Part shown: positions 8,584 through 15,697 of the stretch, piece by piece
Layout: every line of letters begins with the position of its first letter
Numbering within the stretch: position 1 is the stretch's first letter
Assembly (NCBI GenBank): GCA_016188575.1
Contig: JACPHN010000126.1
Coordinates: 14,105-78,104, forward strand
Source of the DNA: Candidatus Schekmanbacteria bacterium
GTDB taxonomy: Bacteria; CSSED10-310; JACPHN01
Direction of reading: 5' to 3'
Length of the DNA stretch: 64,000 nucleotides
Translations under genes and position numbers: made by a program
Notes under the pieces: generated by a model
What the model was told of the DNA's origin: nothing
Database searches by the model: none
The model's input: only the letters and a program-made list of their open reading frames with translations

Positions 8584-8973
8584 TCACGAATTAGATAGTG
8601 AGTCTTGCGACAGCTCCCGCAAACGCGCGATGTCGCTCTCGCGCAGGTTTGGGCAAGGAACGGAAGCGTAGTCCAGTCGGCCCGGTCCAAGCCAGGAAAA
8701 GCAGGCGCATTGATCGGCGGTGACGATCGACCAGACGAGCCGCCGGCCGAGCGCCGCCTCGCAGGCCGCAAACGTGGTCACATCCGTGGCGGAGGGCAAC
8801 GCTTCACCTGTCCACGGATGGGTATGGGCGACTGCACCGAGGCGCGACCGGTGCTCCCACAGCACCAGCCACAGCTCACGGGAGTCCGGCAACATCGCAC
8901 CGGTTCTTCCCTGTGGGAGATGCCAGTGAATGACCGTCCCGCGGTCGTCAAGGACGCAGGCGGCCTCAATCAT
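8584..8973 (-). CDS. JAB/JAMM-family metallopeptidase
   Basis: A 129-residue MPN-type peptidase. The start is placed at the ATG at 8973, which overlaps the stop of the preceding gene by 8 bp; two more in-frame ATGs lie a few codons upstream. The zinc-binding JAMM motif is visible as HTHP (50-53) followed by S61 and D64, one residue longer than the common HxHP-x6-SxxD spacing. A glutamate near the N-terminus (E3) could be the catalytic acid. Such enzymes cleave ubiquitin-like proteins from targets or process their C-termini. Its position directly before the beta-grasp and E1 genes fits that job. Confidence 0.85.
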   Translation of the reverse strand: MIEAACVLDDRGTVIHWHLPQGRTGAMLPDSRELWLVLWEHRSRLGAVAHTHPWTGEALPSATDVTTFAACEAALGRRLVWSIVTADQCACFSWLGPGRLDYASVPCPNLRESDIARLRELSQDSLSNS

Positions 8974-9934
8974 CGGCCACATCCTCGCCATCGTAGTAGT
9001 GGTTGCCGTCAGCAGCTACGTGGCGAAACACGACGAGGGCCCGCTCGTCCATGGCCTGTCCAACGACGACCGGGAGCGACTCGAGCGTGAAGTAGGTATC
9101 ACCGCATTCGCCCGTGCGCTCGTCCCGCAAGCAGATGCCCGCATCCGTCACGCGCAAGGTGTGCTTGTCGACGACGCACTCAAGCCGGCGCTCGCGAAAG
9201 CGATACTGTACGGTCATGTCATTGCCGCCATAGGCCGGGTGGGCGTCAAGGAGCTCTGCCCCCGACAACATCAAGGCCGCGCGCGCCGCCGCTTCGAAGT
9301 CGCGGGCTGCGAGGGCCCGCCGGCGGAGGCCGCTACCCGCGTCTCGGAGCGCCTGCCGCTGGCGCTCTTCCTGCTCCCGCAACCGCTCGAGCTCCTGCCT
9401 CCGCCGCTCGGCCAAATCGCGCTGCCAAGATAGCCAGCGGAAGGCAAGATCGAGAGCCGGGGTGACTGCGGGGATCTGATCCAGCGACGCGCGGCGGTCC
9501 AGATAAGCGGCGAGCACCTGCGGCTCGGGCCCGAGCGGAAAGTCCCGGCGGAGAAAAAGGAGCTCGCCGTCTGGGTCGGCGATAACTGCGGCGCGACAAA
9601 AGCGCTCCAGCCCCGGCTCCACGAGGTGCACCGGAAGCGTTTGCTTCACGAGCAGCGCCGGATCCGGGTCGACCCTGGCTTCGTCGGGGATCAGCCGATC
9701 TCCGACCAGATAACCTCGCCGAACGGGCCCATCGTCACCGAACGCGGGGTCGGGTTCGGCCGACGCGACAAACCTGACTCTGCGCCCTCCCGCAGGCGCG
9801 AACCGGCACCAGCCATGCTCCTGGGGAAGCTGTCCGGCGATGACGAAGGAGCGGCCGCGGGCATGCACCTTGCGTCCGCCGATCCAGGGCAATACGTGCT
9901 CCACCGGAGCTTCCAGCAGCGCTTGCCACCCCAT
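8966..9934 (-). CDS. Coiled-coil protein of unknown function in the Ro60-like/Ubl cluster
   Basis: A 322-residue protein that I do not recognise. The start is the ATG at 9934, one base after the stop of the VWA gene (TGAGATG), so translation is coupled; the open frame extends further upstream but only as an antisense-like shadow. Residues 1-165 are beta-rich (VHARGRSFVIAGQLP, RVRFVASAE). Residues about 168-205 form a charged coiled coil (ERRRQELERLREQEERQRQ). The C-terminal third looks globular and well conserved in style (ARDFEAAARAALMLSG, DAHPAYGGNDMTVQYRF, LRDERTGECGD). Its tail is acidic (YYDGEDVADD). Given its place, it may be an E2-like or adaptor component or a conjugation target; that is speculation. 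No catalytic cysteine context is evident. Confidence 0.8.
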   Translation of the reverse strand: MGWQALLEAPVEHVLPWIGGRKVHARGRSFVIAGQLPQEHGWCRFAPAGGRRVRFVASAEPDPAFGDDGPVRRGYLVGDRLIPDEARVDPDPALLVKQTLPVHLVEPGLERFCRAAVIADPDGELLFLRRDFPLGPEPQVLAAYLDRRASLDQIPAVTPALDLAFRWLSWQRDLAERRRQELERLREQEERQRQALRDAGSGLRRRALAARDFEAAARAALMLSGAELLDAHPAYGGNDMTVQYRFRERRLECVVDKHTLRVTDAGICLRDERTGECGDTYFTLESLPVVVGQAMDERALVVFRHVAADGNHYYDGEDVADD

Positions 9935-9935
9935 C

Positions 9936-11798
9936 TCAGGCCCAGACGGGCTTCTCCAACAGCGGCGTCTGCAGGATTTCGTCGAGCAGCCTGCCGTGCG
10001 ATCCGGCCGCCACCGGAGCCGCGGCAATGAGGTTACGCAACGTCCGCGTCACGGCGTAAGGATCGGCGAAAATGCCTTCGTCGAGGCGGAAGCACGGGAT
10101 GCCAAGCTCCTCCGCCGCGAGCTCGACCACGCGCAGAGTGGACCGGCTACCTGGGCTCCTCACCTCGAGCAGCCCGAAGGCCACGGGGCAAGAGCCGGTG
10201 GACCTGACGGTGTCGGCGAGCTGGCGGTGCCCGCCATCTTCCTGATCGCCAACGAAGATCATCAGCGCATCCTCACCGTCCGCCGGCCGGCGCCGCGCGA
10301 GCACGCGCACGCCCTCGGCGTACGACGTGCCGCCACCAGCGGCGTGCCCCTTGAAGGCCTGCTCGATCCCGGCCGCGGTGGCGCTCTTGATGGTCACCTC
10401 CGTTCCCACCGTGTTAAATACGGAAACGTGTAGGCGGTCGAGGCTGAAGGCGTGCAGGAATTTTGCGAGATACGACTTTGCCGTCTCGATCGCACCTTGC
10501 ATGGACCCTGACTTGTCCACGATCACGTAGACGCGGAAGTCGCGGGAAACCTCTTCGAGCGCCGCTTTCGTCGCTTTTTCGGCGGCCACCTGCAACTCAT
10601 CGGCGACTGCACGGCTCTTGACGTTCCGGGCGACATTTGCGGCGCGCTGGTTTTCGGCGCGGTCCATGGCCGCGCGCCAGCGGGCGCGGATGTCCGGGAC
10701 GGCGAGCAGCCCGAGCTCTTCGAGCGTTGGCGTAAAGATGATGAGATCCGTATCGGAGAGGGATCCCGCCTCGATCGCGGCGGCGCAAACGGCGGGCGTC
10801 AGCCCCACGGAGGGGGGCAGGAGCCCCACCAGACGCTTGAAGCCCGGTTTCTGGGCAACGATTCGCCGGCAGATTTCGGCCTCAGTGAGAGCATCCCAGG
10901 TTTCCGGTGGCGACACCGCGGCGCCGATGGCGATCCCGCGCCGCCCGTCGCTGGCCTGCTTCTGCTTCCAGCGCAAGATCTCGAAGAACTTCGGGGACAG
11001 GGGCTTGTAGCCGACGCGCCGGGCCAGCGCCATGACCGAAGTGCGGAAGCCGGCCTTGACGAGACCCTCCAACAGCCGCGGGTTATTCTCGCGGTTGCGG
11101 AGCCACTTTTCGACAGCCTTGTAATAGCGACCGCGTGCCGGCGCCCGGCCGGACTTTCCGAAGCCGAGCTCGCGGTTAATGGCGGCAATCTGGGGCAGAT
11201 TGAGCACGTCCCCGATCCGCAGGAGCAGTTTTGGGTTGAGGTCGTTTCTTGCGCGAAGCAGGCACATGGCCTCGCCAACAGCGCGGTAGTCGTCGTCGCG
11301 GAAGGCTACGCGGCCATCTTCGCGCACGGGCTCACCAGTGCGGCTCTGGACGAGCATAAACGCGGCGAGGAGCACCTTGAGGTCGCGGTGCTCACGGGGG
11401 AAAGCCCAGCTCGCCCAGCGCGCGGCAAGCTCGTTGTCGAGCTTGTAGACTTCGGCGATTTGCCGATATGCCCAGGCCGCCGCCTCGGGAAAAAGGCCGG
11501 CCAGGCGAAATTCGCCTACCTCGCGGTCGCCGTCCCACACTTTGCCATCGGCAAGCACGCCCAAGCGCGTCGCAGGCGCTCGGTCCCGGCGGCTGCTCAC
11601 TCCGTACAGAACGCGCCGCCCATCCTCGTCCTTCCAGCTTACGGCCTGCCAGCTCATGCCGAGATTGGACCGCGGAGCCGCAACGGCGATTCCAGGTCGG
11701 TGGTGGACGATGTGGTCAGCGTGCTGAATGAGAGCCGTCACGATTCTCTCGGCGGGTCCGAGCGCCTCTCGGCGGCGCGCATCGATTTCCTGGACCAT
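9936..11798 (-). CDS. Ro60-like protein: helical-repeat (TROVE-type) region plus VWA domain
   Basis: A 620-residue protein with an AGGAGGA ribosome site just before the ATG at 11798. Residues about 100-400 are all-helical repeats resembling the TROVE ring of Ro60/Rsr proteins (NNPRLLEGLVKAGFRTSVMA; NQRAANVARNVKSRAV). Residues about 420-610 are a von Willebrand A domain with a complete MIDAS site: DKSGS (428-432), T491 in GGGTSY and D518 in FVGDQED. Ro60 relatives bind misfolded RNAs and Y RNAs and hand them to exoribonucleases. A tRNA-like RNA lies on the same strand about 200 bp upstream, exactly the context reported for bacterial Ro60 genes. The VWA call is firm. The TROVE call rests on architecture and context, because the helical part is divergent. 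Confidence 0.82.
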   Translation of the reverse strand: MVQEIDARRREALGPAERIVTALIQHADHIVHHRPGIAVAAPRSNLGMSWQAVSWKDEDGRRVLYGVSSRRDRAPATRLGVLADGKVWDGDREVGEFRLAGLFPEAAAWAYRQIAEVYKLDNELAARWASWAFPREHRDLKVLLAAFMLVQSRTGEPVREDGRVAFRDDDYRAVGEAMCLLRARNDLNPKLLLRIGDVLNLPQIAAINRELGFGKSGRAPARGRYYKAVEKWLRNRENNPRLLEGLVKAGFRTSVMALARRVGYKPLSPKFFEILRWKQKQASDGRRGIAIGAAVSPPETWDALTEAEICRRIVAQKPGFKRLVGLLPPSVGLTPAVCAAAIEAGSLSDTDLIIFTPTLEELGLLAVPDIRARWRAAMDRAENQRAANVARNVKSRAVADELQVAAEKATKAALEEVSRDFRVYVIVDKSGSMQGAIETAKSYLAKFLHAFSLDRLHVSVFNTVGTEVTIKSATAAGIEQAFKGHAAGGGTSYAEGVRVLARRRPADGEDALMIFVGDQEDGGHRQLADTVRSTGSCPVAFGLLEVRSPGSRSTLRVVELAAEELGIPCFRLDEGIFADPYAVTRTLRNLIAAAPVAAGSHGRLLDEILQTPLLEKPVWA

Positions 11799-11847
11799 GG
11801 ACTCCTCCTGTGGGAGGCTTTCAGTGAAGAGCCGAACTCGAGAATAT

Positions 11848-11870
11848 CACGGCTCCCACTGGGAGCCGTG
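11848..11870. repeat. Perfect 10-bp inverted repeat upstream of the Ro60-like gene
   Basis: CACGGCTCCC (11848-11857), a 3-base loop, then the exact complement (11861-11870). It lies 50 bp before the start codon of the VWA gene on its 5' side. No T-run follows on either strand, so an operator or a leader hairpin is more likely than a terminator. Confidence 0.5.
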
Positions 11871-11874
11871 GAGT

Positions 11875-11967
11875 AAACAAAGGCGCGCGAGAGGAAAAGC
11901 GATGTTCTTTCCCTAAAGAAAGCGGGCCCAGTGGACCCTGGCTTGTATGCTTTCCCGGTTGCGCGCC
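11875..11967 (-). ncRNA. Candidate structured RNA (possible second Y RNA) with terminator-like end
   Basis: On the minus strand the segment starts with GGCGCGC (11961-11967) and closes with GCGCGCC (11882-11888). Inside this 7-bp stem a 4x4 internal loop (AACC/TCTC) is followed by a second 8-bp stem, GGGAAAGC paired with GCTTTTCC (one G-U). The apical part can form two short hairpins (GGGTCC-ACT-GGGCCC and CTTTC...GAAAG). The closing stem runs straight into TTTGTTT, like an intrinsic terminator. Such a terminal stem with an internal loop and open apex resembles a Ro-binding Y-RNA module. It could instead be part of one longer transcript with the tRNA-like RNA, or a leader of the VWA mRNA. Confidence 0.45.
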
Positions 11968-11995
11968 CTGGTCTTGGAATCGAAAAGAGGTCCTA

Positions 11996-12121
11996 CGGGG
12001 AAGGCGGGACTTGAACCCGCGACACTTGCATTCCTTGTATGCTCGACGAGTTGGCTTCCTAGCGGAAACCGAGTTGTAGAGCGATTTTTCAGGCAAAGCT
12101 CTACCCCTGAGCTACTTCCCC
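11996..12121 (-). ncRNA. tRNA-like RNA with 56-nt insertion at the anticodon loop (YrlA-type Y-RNA candidate)
   Basis: Read on the minus strand: acceptor GGGGAAG pairs with CTTCCCC, discriminator G, no encoded CCA. The D arm is GCTC-AGGGGTA-GAGC and the T arm GCGGG-TTCAAGT-CCCGC, both canonical. The anticodon arm starts TTTGC then CTGAAAA (a tRNA-Phe-style GAA loop), but its 3' stem partner GCAAG comes only 56 nt later, followed by TGTC as in tRNA-Phe. The insertion forms a 7-bp hairpin, GGTTTCC-GCTA-GGAAGCC (one G-U), and further short pairings. It lies 197 bp upstream of, and codirectional with, the Ro60-like gene. Bacterial Y RNAs of the YrlA class are encoded next to Ro60 genes and contain a tRNA-mimic domain (established). 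A tRNA-Phe interrupted by an unusual small insert is the main alternative. Confidence 0.7.
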
Positions 12122-12142
12122 GGTTGCCGCCGGATTTTCTTG

Positions 12143-12171
12143 CTTTTAGCACCACGGGTCGATGGCCGCAA
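12143..12171 (-). promoter_or_regulatory. Possible promoter for the tRNA-like RNA
   Basis: On the minus strand TTGCGG (12171-12166) and TAAAAG (12148-12143) are separated by 17 bases, and the tRNA-like RNA begins 21 bases further on. The -35 is good; the -10 is weak. Confidence 0.35.
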
Positions 12172-12287
12172 GTCGCGGGGATCGCTGCACGAACGGCCGC
12201 AGGTGCGGAGTTGGCTCACAACTTGCAGTTTTAGGCAGGAGAGCCCGCGAAGGGGGTCTTTTCTAAACCTAAACGGAGGATACGTAC

Positions 12288-12701
12288 ATGAGCTATTGCG
12301 TAGAGCTTACAATCATGGGGCGGAAAATCAAGGAGCTGGGCAGGCTCCCGGACGATCTGTGGGTGACGTTCGGCCGTGGACCGTGGTGCGACTTTTTGGC
12401 CCCTGGTAGGTATCGCGACATCAGCCGCGTGCACTGTGGCCTCAGACTCTCGGGTAGCGCGCTCCTGGTCCACGACCTCTCGACTTATGGCGTATACCTT
12501 CTCGACCGTTTCGGGCGGGAGGTCGTCGAGGTTTGGTCCGGCGATGCCGTGCACGCGGTCCGGGCGCGGCGCCTGCCAGAGGTCGCTGCCGTGCCCCTGG
12601 ATGAACCGATTCTGGTGGGGAAGCGCGGGCTCGATCTGCGCCTGAGGTCACCGCTGTGTCGCCTCGACACGCAACCGTTGCCACCGGAGGAAGCGGCCTG
12701 A
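12288..12701 (+). CDS. Small FHA-domain-like protein
   Basis: A 137-residue protein starting at an ATG 11 bases after AAACGGAGG. It contains the FHA landmarks in order: GRGPWCDF (the GR of the phosphothreonine loop), DISRVHC (the SxxH motif) and LSTYGVYLLDR (the N/S-x-G turn), all within residues 30-85. This suggests phosphothreonine-peptide binding, possibly linked to the Ser/Thr kinases of this genome. It is divergent from the tRNA-like RNA and Ro60-like cluster. An inverted-repeat terminator follows the gene, so it is monocistronic. Whether it acts with the cluster is unknown. Confidence 0.75.
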   Translation: MSYCVELTIMGRKIKELGRLPDDLWVTFGRGPWCDFLAPGRYRDISRVHCGLRLSGSALLVHDLSTYGVYLLDRFGREVVEVWSGDAVHAVRARRLPEVAAVPLDEPILVGKRGLDLRLRSPLCRLDTQPLPPEEAA

Positions 12702-12708
12702 AGGGAAG

Positions 12709-12746
12709 CCCTGCTGCGGCTGCCCTGAAGCCCTGCAGCCGCAGGG
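12709..12746 (+). terminator. Hairpin terminator after the FHA gene
   Basis: CCCTGCTGCGGCTGC (12709-12723) pairs with GCAGCCGCAGGG (12735-12746) with one bulge, 8 bp after the FHA stop codon. The T-run is poor. Confidence 0.5.
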
Positions 12747-13081
12747 AATCCGGTACGAGGCCGATTCTCGCTACATGAAAACGCGTGAGTCAGGAGGGTT
12801 AGAACTGGTAGCGCAACGCGTCAATCATGTGCGCCGAATCCGGCACATCTGGACTGATTGGTCCCGCCGTCCGTTCACGGCCCGCAAATGGCGTCATAGG
12901 GGCGTTCTTCGCTACAGGCGCCGGGTCGCGGCGGCGCTGGCTGTGATGTCGTGATCACGCCATGTAGACGCAACCGCTCGGTAATGGGCATTCTTGGGGC
13001 CACCGATCCATGGCACAACGATTGCATAATCGGCCACGGCCAATGCGAAATCATGATCGACCCTCTTGTCAGGAGATCCCA
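12747..13081. other. Intergenic region before the protease gene
   Basis: About 335 bp with no supported gene; it must hold the protease promoter. A long minus-strand frame crosses it and the whole protease gene, but that is an antisense shadow. An AGGAG site precedes the protease GTG. Confidence 0.5.
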
Positions 13082-14605
13082 GTGAACAAGCCCATGACCG
13101 CCGCCATCCTCACCGTCCTCGTCAGCGCCAGCGCTGTCACGGCAAGCGTCGCCGGTACGTGCCAAAACCCAGTCAACGGATCCTATCTTGTAATCGTCAA
13201 AGAGGTTACCAGCCTGCGATCCGCTCCGGCTTTCGTTGCCTCTGAATACTTCGAGGTCGCGCGCCTCAACCATATCGGCGTCGTTCATGTCCAGGCGACG
13301 CGGCGCGGTGCCGAGGAGCTGGCGCGCCGAGCCGACGTGATCGCGGTGGAGCAGGACTGCGCGGACTGGCAACCGCTGGGCAACCCCGATGACGAACAGG
13401 TCGTGCCGTGGGGCATTGACGCGGTCAAGGCTCGCGAGGTCTGGGGCGTCACGCGCGGCGCCGGCGTGACTGTCGCGGTTCTCGATACGGGCGTGGACAC
13501 CACACACGAAGATCTTTCGGTCACCGGCGGCAAGAACTTCACTGGCGGCAGCGAGACGAGCTACGGTGACGTTTTTGGGCATGGCTCTCACGTCTCCGGC
13601 ACCATCGCGGCTCTCGACAACGCGGTTGGCGTCCTCGGTGTTTCCCCGGATGTTTCCCTGATCATGGGCAAGGTCCTCAGCGACACGGGAAGCGGCCAGA
13701 CAAGCTGGATCGCCGGTGGCATCGACTGGGCCGTGAGCCAGGGCGCCGATGTGCTGAGCATGAGTCTCGGTTCCTCCACGTCGAGCACCACGCTGCAAGC
13801 TGCCTGCGATCGCGCCTGGGCCGCGGGCGTGCTGGTCGTCGCCGCGTCCGGTAACGACGGCGCGAGCTCTGTCGGCTACCCGGCGGCGTACAGCTCCGTG
13901 ATTGCAGTCGGTGCCGTCGATTCCAGTAACGCACTGGCCAGCTTCAGCAATTATGGTTCTGCGCAGGAGCTCGTCGCGCCTGGCGTGGACGTGCTCTCGT
14001 CTGTGCCGATGAACAGCTCCGCCGCCGCCTCCGGCACCGTCGCCGCCACCGGCGCATCGCTCTCGCTGTTCCCCATGACCTACAGCGGCAAGGCCACCGT
14101 AACTGGCACGCTGTATAATTGCGGTCTGGCCACCACAGCCTCTGACTGCCCTGCCGGCGTGAGCGGCAACATCGCGCTGGTCCAGCGCGGCAGCGTCAGC
14201 TTCTCCCAGAAGGCCACGAGCGCACAGACAGCCGGCGCCGCGGCGGTGGTCATCTACAACAATGCAGACGGCGATTTCTACGGCACTCTCGGTGAAGATT
14301 CCGGATGGGGCCCGGTAGTCAGCTCGTCCAAGGCGCAAGGCGAGGCTCTGCTCGCTCTCGGCAACGCGGCGGTTACCATCGCTGTAACGCCATCGAGCTA
14401 CAGCACCTACGCCGGGACATCGATGGCGACTCCGCACGTCGCCGGGGTCGCGGCGCTGGTCCGGGCCGCCAATCCCGGTCTTTCCAATCAGCAGGTCCGC
14501 GACCTCCTGACCTCGACGGCCACCGACCTCGGAACGGCCGGCCGCGACAACTCTTTCGGGTACGGCCTCGTCGATGCCGCCGCAGCCGTAGACGCGGCCA
14601 ACTAG
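13082..14605 (+). CDS. Secreted subtilisin-like serine protease (S8) with PA domain
   Basis: A 507-residue preproenzyme. The start is the GTG at 13082, behind CAGGAG. It begins with a signal peptide (MNKPMTAAILTVLVSASAV...SVA). Residues about 30-95 form an inhibitor-I9-type propeptide (GSYLVIVKEV...DVIAVEQDC). The catalytic triad is visible: Asp135 in VLDTGVD, His167 in GHGSHVSG and Ser447 in GTSMATPHVAG. The long stretch between the oxyanion region and the serine contains a PA insert (GKATVTGTLYNC ... GAAAVVIYNN), as in many extracellular subtilases. It likely matures by autocleavage and degrades protein outside the cell. A strong intrinsic terminator follows. Confidence 0.95.
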   Translation: MNKPMTAAILTVLVSASAVTASVAGTCQNPVNGSYLVIVKEVTSLRSAPAFVASEYFEVARLNHIGVVHVQATRRGAEELARRADVIAVEQDCADWQPLGNPDDEQVVPWGIDAVKAREVWGVTRGAGVTVAVLDTGVDTTHEDLSVTGGKNFTGGSETSYGDVFGHGSHVSGTIAALDNAVGVLGVSPDVSLIMGKVLSDTGSGQTSWIAGGIDWAVSQGADVLSMSLGSSTSSTTLQAACDRAWAAGVLVVAASGNDGASSVGYPAAYSSVIAVGAVDSSNALASFSNYGSAQELVAPGVDVLSSVPMNSSAAASGTVAATGASLSLFPMTYSGKATVTGTLYNCGLATTASDCPAGVSGNIALVQRGSVSFSQKATSAQTAGAAAVVIYNNADGDFYGTLGEDSGWGPVVSSSKAQGEALLALGNAAVTIAVTPSSYSTYAGTSMATPHVAGVAALVRAANPGLSNQQVRDLLTSTATDLGTAGRDNSFGYGLVDAAAAVDAAN

Positions 14606-14644
14606 GGCCACGTTGCTTCCATAGCTTCCTCCAGGTTCTCGCCG

Positions 14645-14680
14645 GAGCGGGGTCATCATGACGACCCCGCTCCTCTTTTG
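14645..14680 (+). terminator. Intrinsic terminator of the protease gene
   Basis: GAGCGGGGTC (14645-14654), an 8-base loop, and GACCCCGCTC (14663-14672), followed by CTCTTTTG. It sits 40 bp after the protease stop and before xthA. Confidence 0.85.
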
Positions 14681-14711
14681 TTGGGCACGCCCGTGATGGT
14701 TGGAGAGATTC

Positions 14712-15485
14712 ATGCGCATCGCCACCTGGAACGTCAATGGGCTGCGGGCGCGTCTGGACTTGGTGCGTCAGTGGCTCGCCGACCGGCAGCCGGACTGCGT
14801 TGCGCTGCAAGAGCTCAAGACAGCCGCAGACCAGTTCCCTGAACGCGAGCTCGAGGAGAGCGGCTACTCCTCCTACTTCCTCGGTCAAAAGGCGTGGAAC
14901 GGCGTGGCGGTGCTCACGAAAACCTCCGCGGCAGTGCTGGCTTCCGGCCTGCCTGGCATGGAAGGAGCCGGATCCCGCTTCCTGGGCGTAAGCGTCGGCG
15001 ATTTGAGGATTTTCAGCGCGTACTGCCCAAACGGCAAGGACATCGCGCATCGTGATTTCGCACTCAAACTGCGCTGGCTTGAGCGGCTACGAGACTTCCT
15101 CGAGACGAGCTGCTCGGCCGCGGACCCCATCTTCCTCTGCGGCGATCTCAATGTCGCGCCTGCCGCACTTGACACTTGTGACGAAGCTGCCAGCCAAGGG
15201 CAGCTTTTCCACACCAGCGCGGAGCGCCAGAGTTTCCGCGACCTGCTCGCGTGGGGACTCGATGACGTCTTTCGAGCGCAGCATCCGCAAGCGCGCGAGT
15301 TTACCTGGTGGGACTACCGGGCCGGCGCCTTTCACCGTGACATCGGATTGCGAATTGATTTTCTCCTGGCGACCCGGCCTGCTTCGGTGCGCGTGCGCAA
15401 CGTCGTGATCGACCGGGACTACCGCAAAAAGAAGGATGGCTTCACGCCGTCTGATCACGCGCCGGTCTTCGCCGACCTGGAGTAG
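14712..15485 (+). CDS. xthA: Exodeoxyribonuclease III
   Basis: A 257-residue AP endonuclease/3'-5' exonuclease of base-excision repair. The start is the ATG at 14712 (MRIATWNVNGLRARL), with GGAGAG just upstream; an ATG four codons earlier has no homologous extension. Family motifs are all present: WNVNGLRAR (6-14), LQELK with the metal-binding glutamate, AYCPNGKD, GDLNVAP, and the C-terminal SDHAPVFADLE with the catalytic histidine. Length is normal (about 255-270). It appears as a single gene behind the protease terminator. Confidence 0.96.
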   Translation: MRIATWNVNGLRARLDLVRQWLADRQPDCVALQELKTAADQFPERELEESGYSSYFLGQKAWNGVAVLTKTSAAVLASGLPGMEGAGSRFLGVSVGDLRIFSAYCPNGKDIAHRDFALKLRWLERLRDFLETSCSAADPIFLCGDLNVAPAALDTCDEAASQGQLFHTSAERQSFRDLLAWGLDDVFRAQHPQAREFTWWDYRAGAFHRDIGLRIDFLLATRPASVRVRNVVIDRDYRKKKDGFTPSDHAPVFADLE

Positions 15486-15697
15486 GGGCTTGCCGCGAGA
15501 CTTGTGAGGCGCGCGAAATCGGCGTACAATTTATGCCGCCTCGCCGGCATCGGCATCCTCTTGCGCATGCACCCGCCAATTGGCTGCCGAAAGTGGCCAG
15601 TAAATCGGGCAGCGTGCTGTGCCAAAAAGGCGTAAGCCCGCGCTCCAGCAGGCCACGAGCGGTCTTGTTCGCTTCGGCACCAACAAGGGGGATCGCG

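Noticed and set aside
11996-12121. Group I intron inside a tRNA gene
   Set aside because: The insert is only 56 nt, far too small for a self-splicing intron core.
12875-14737. Long minus-strand open frame of 620 codons opposite the protease
   Set aside because: It is the antisense of a clear subtilisin-like gene; composition is shadow-like and no domain is visible.
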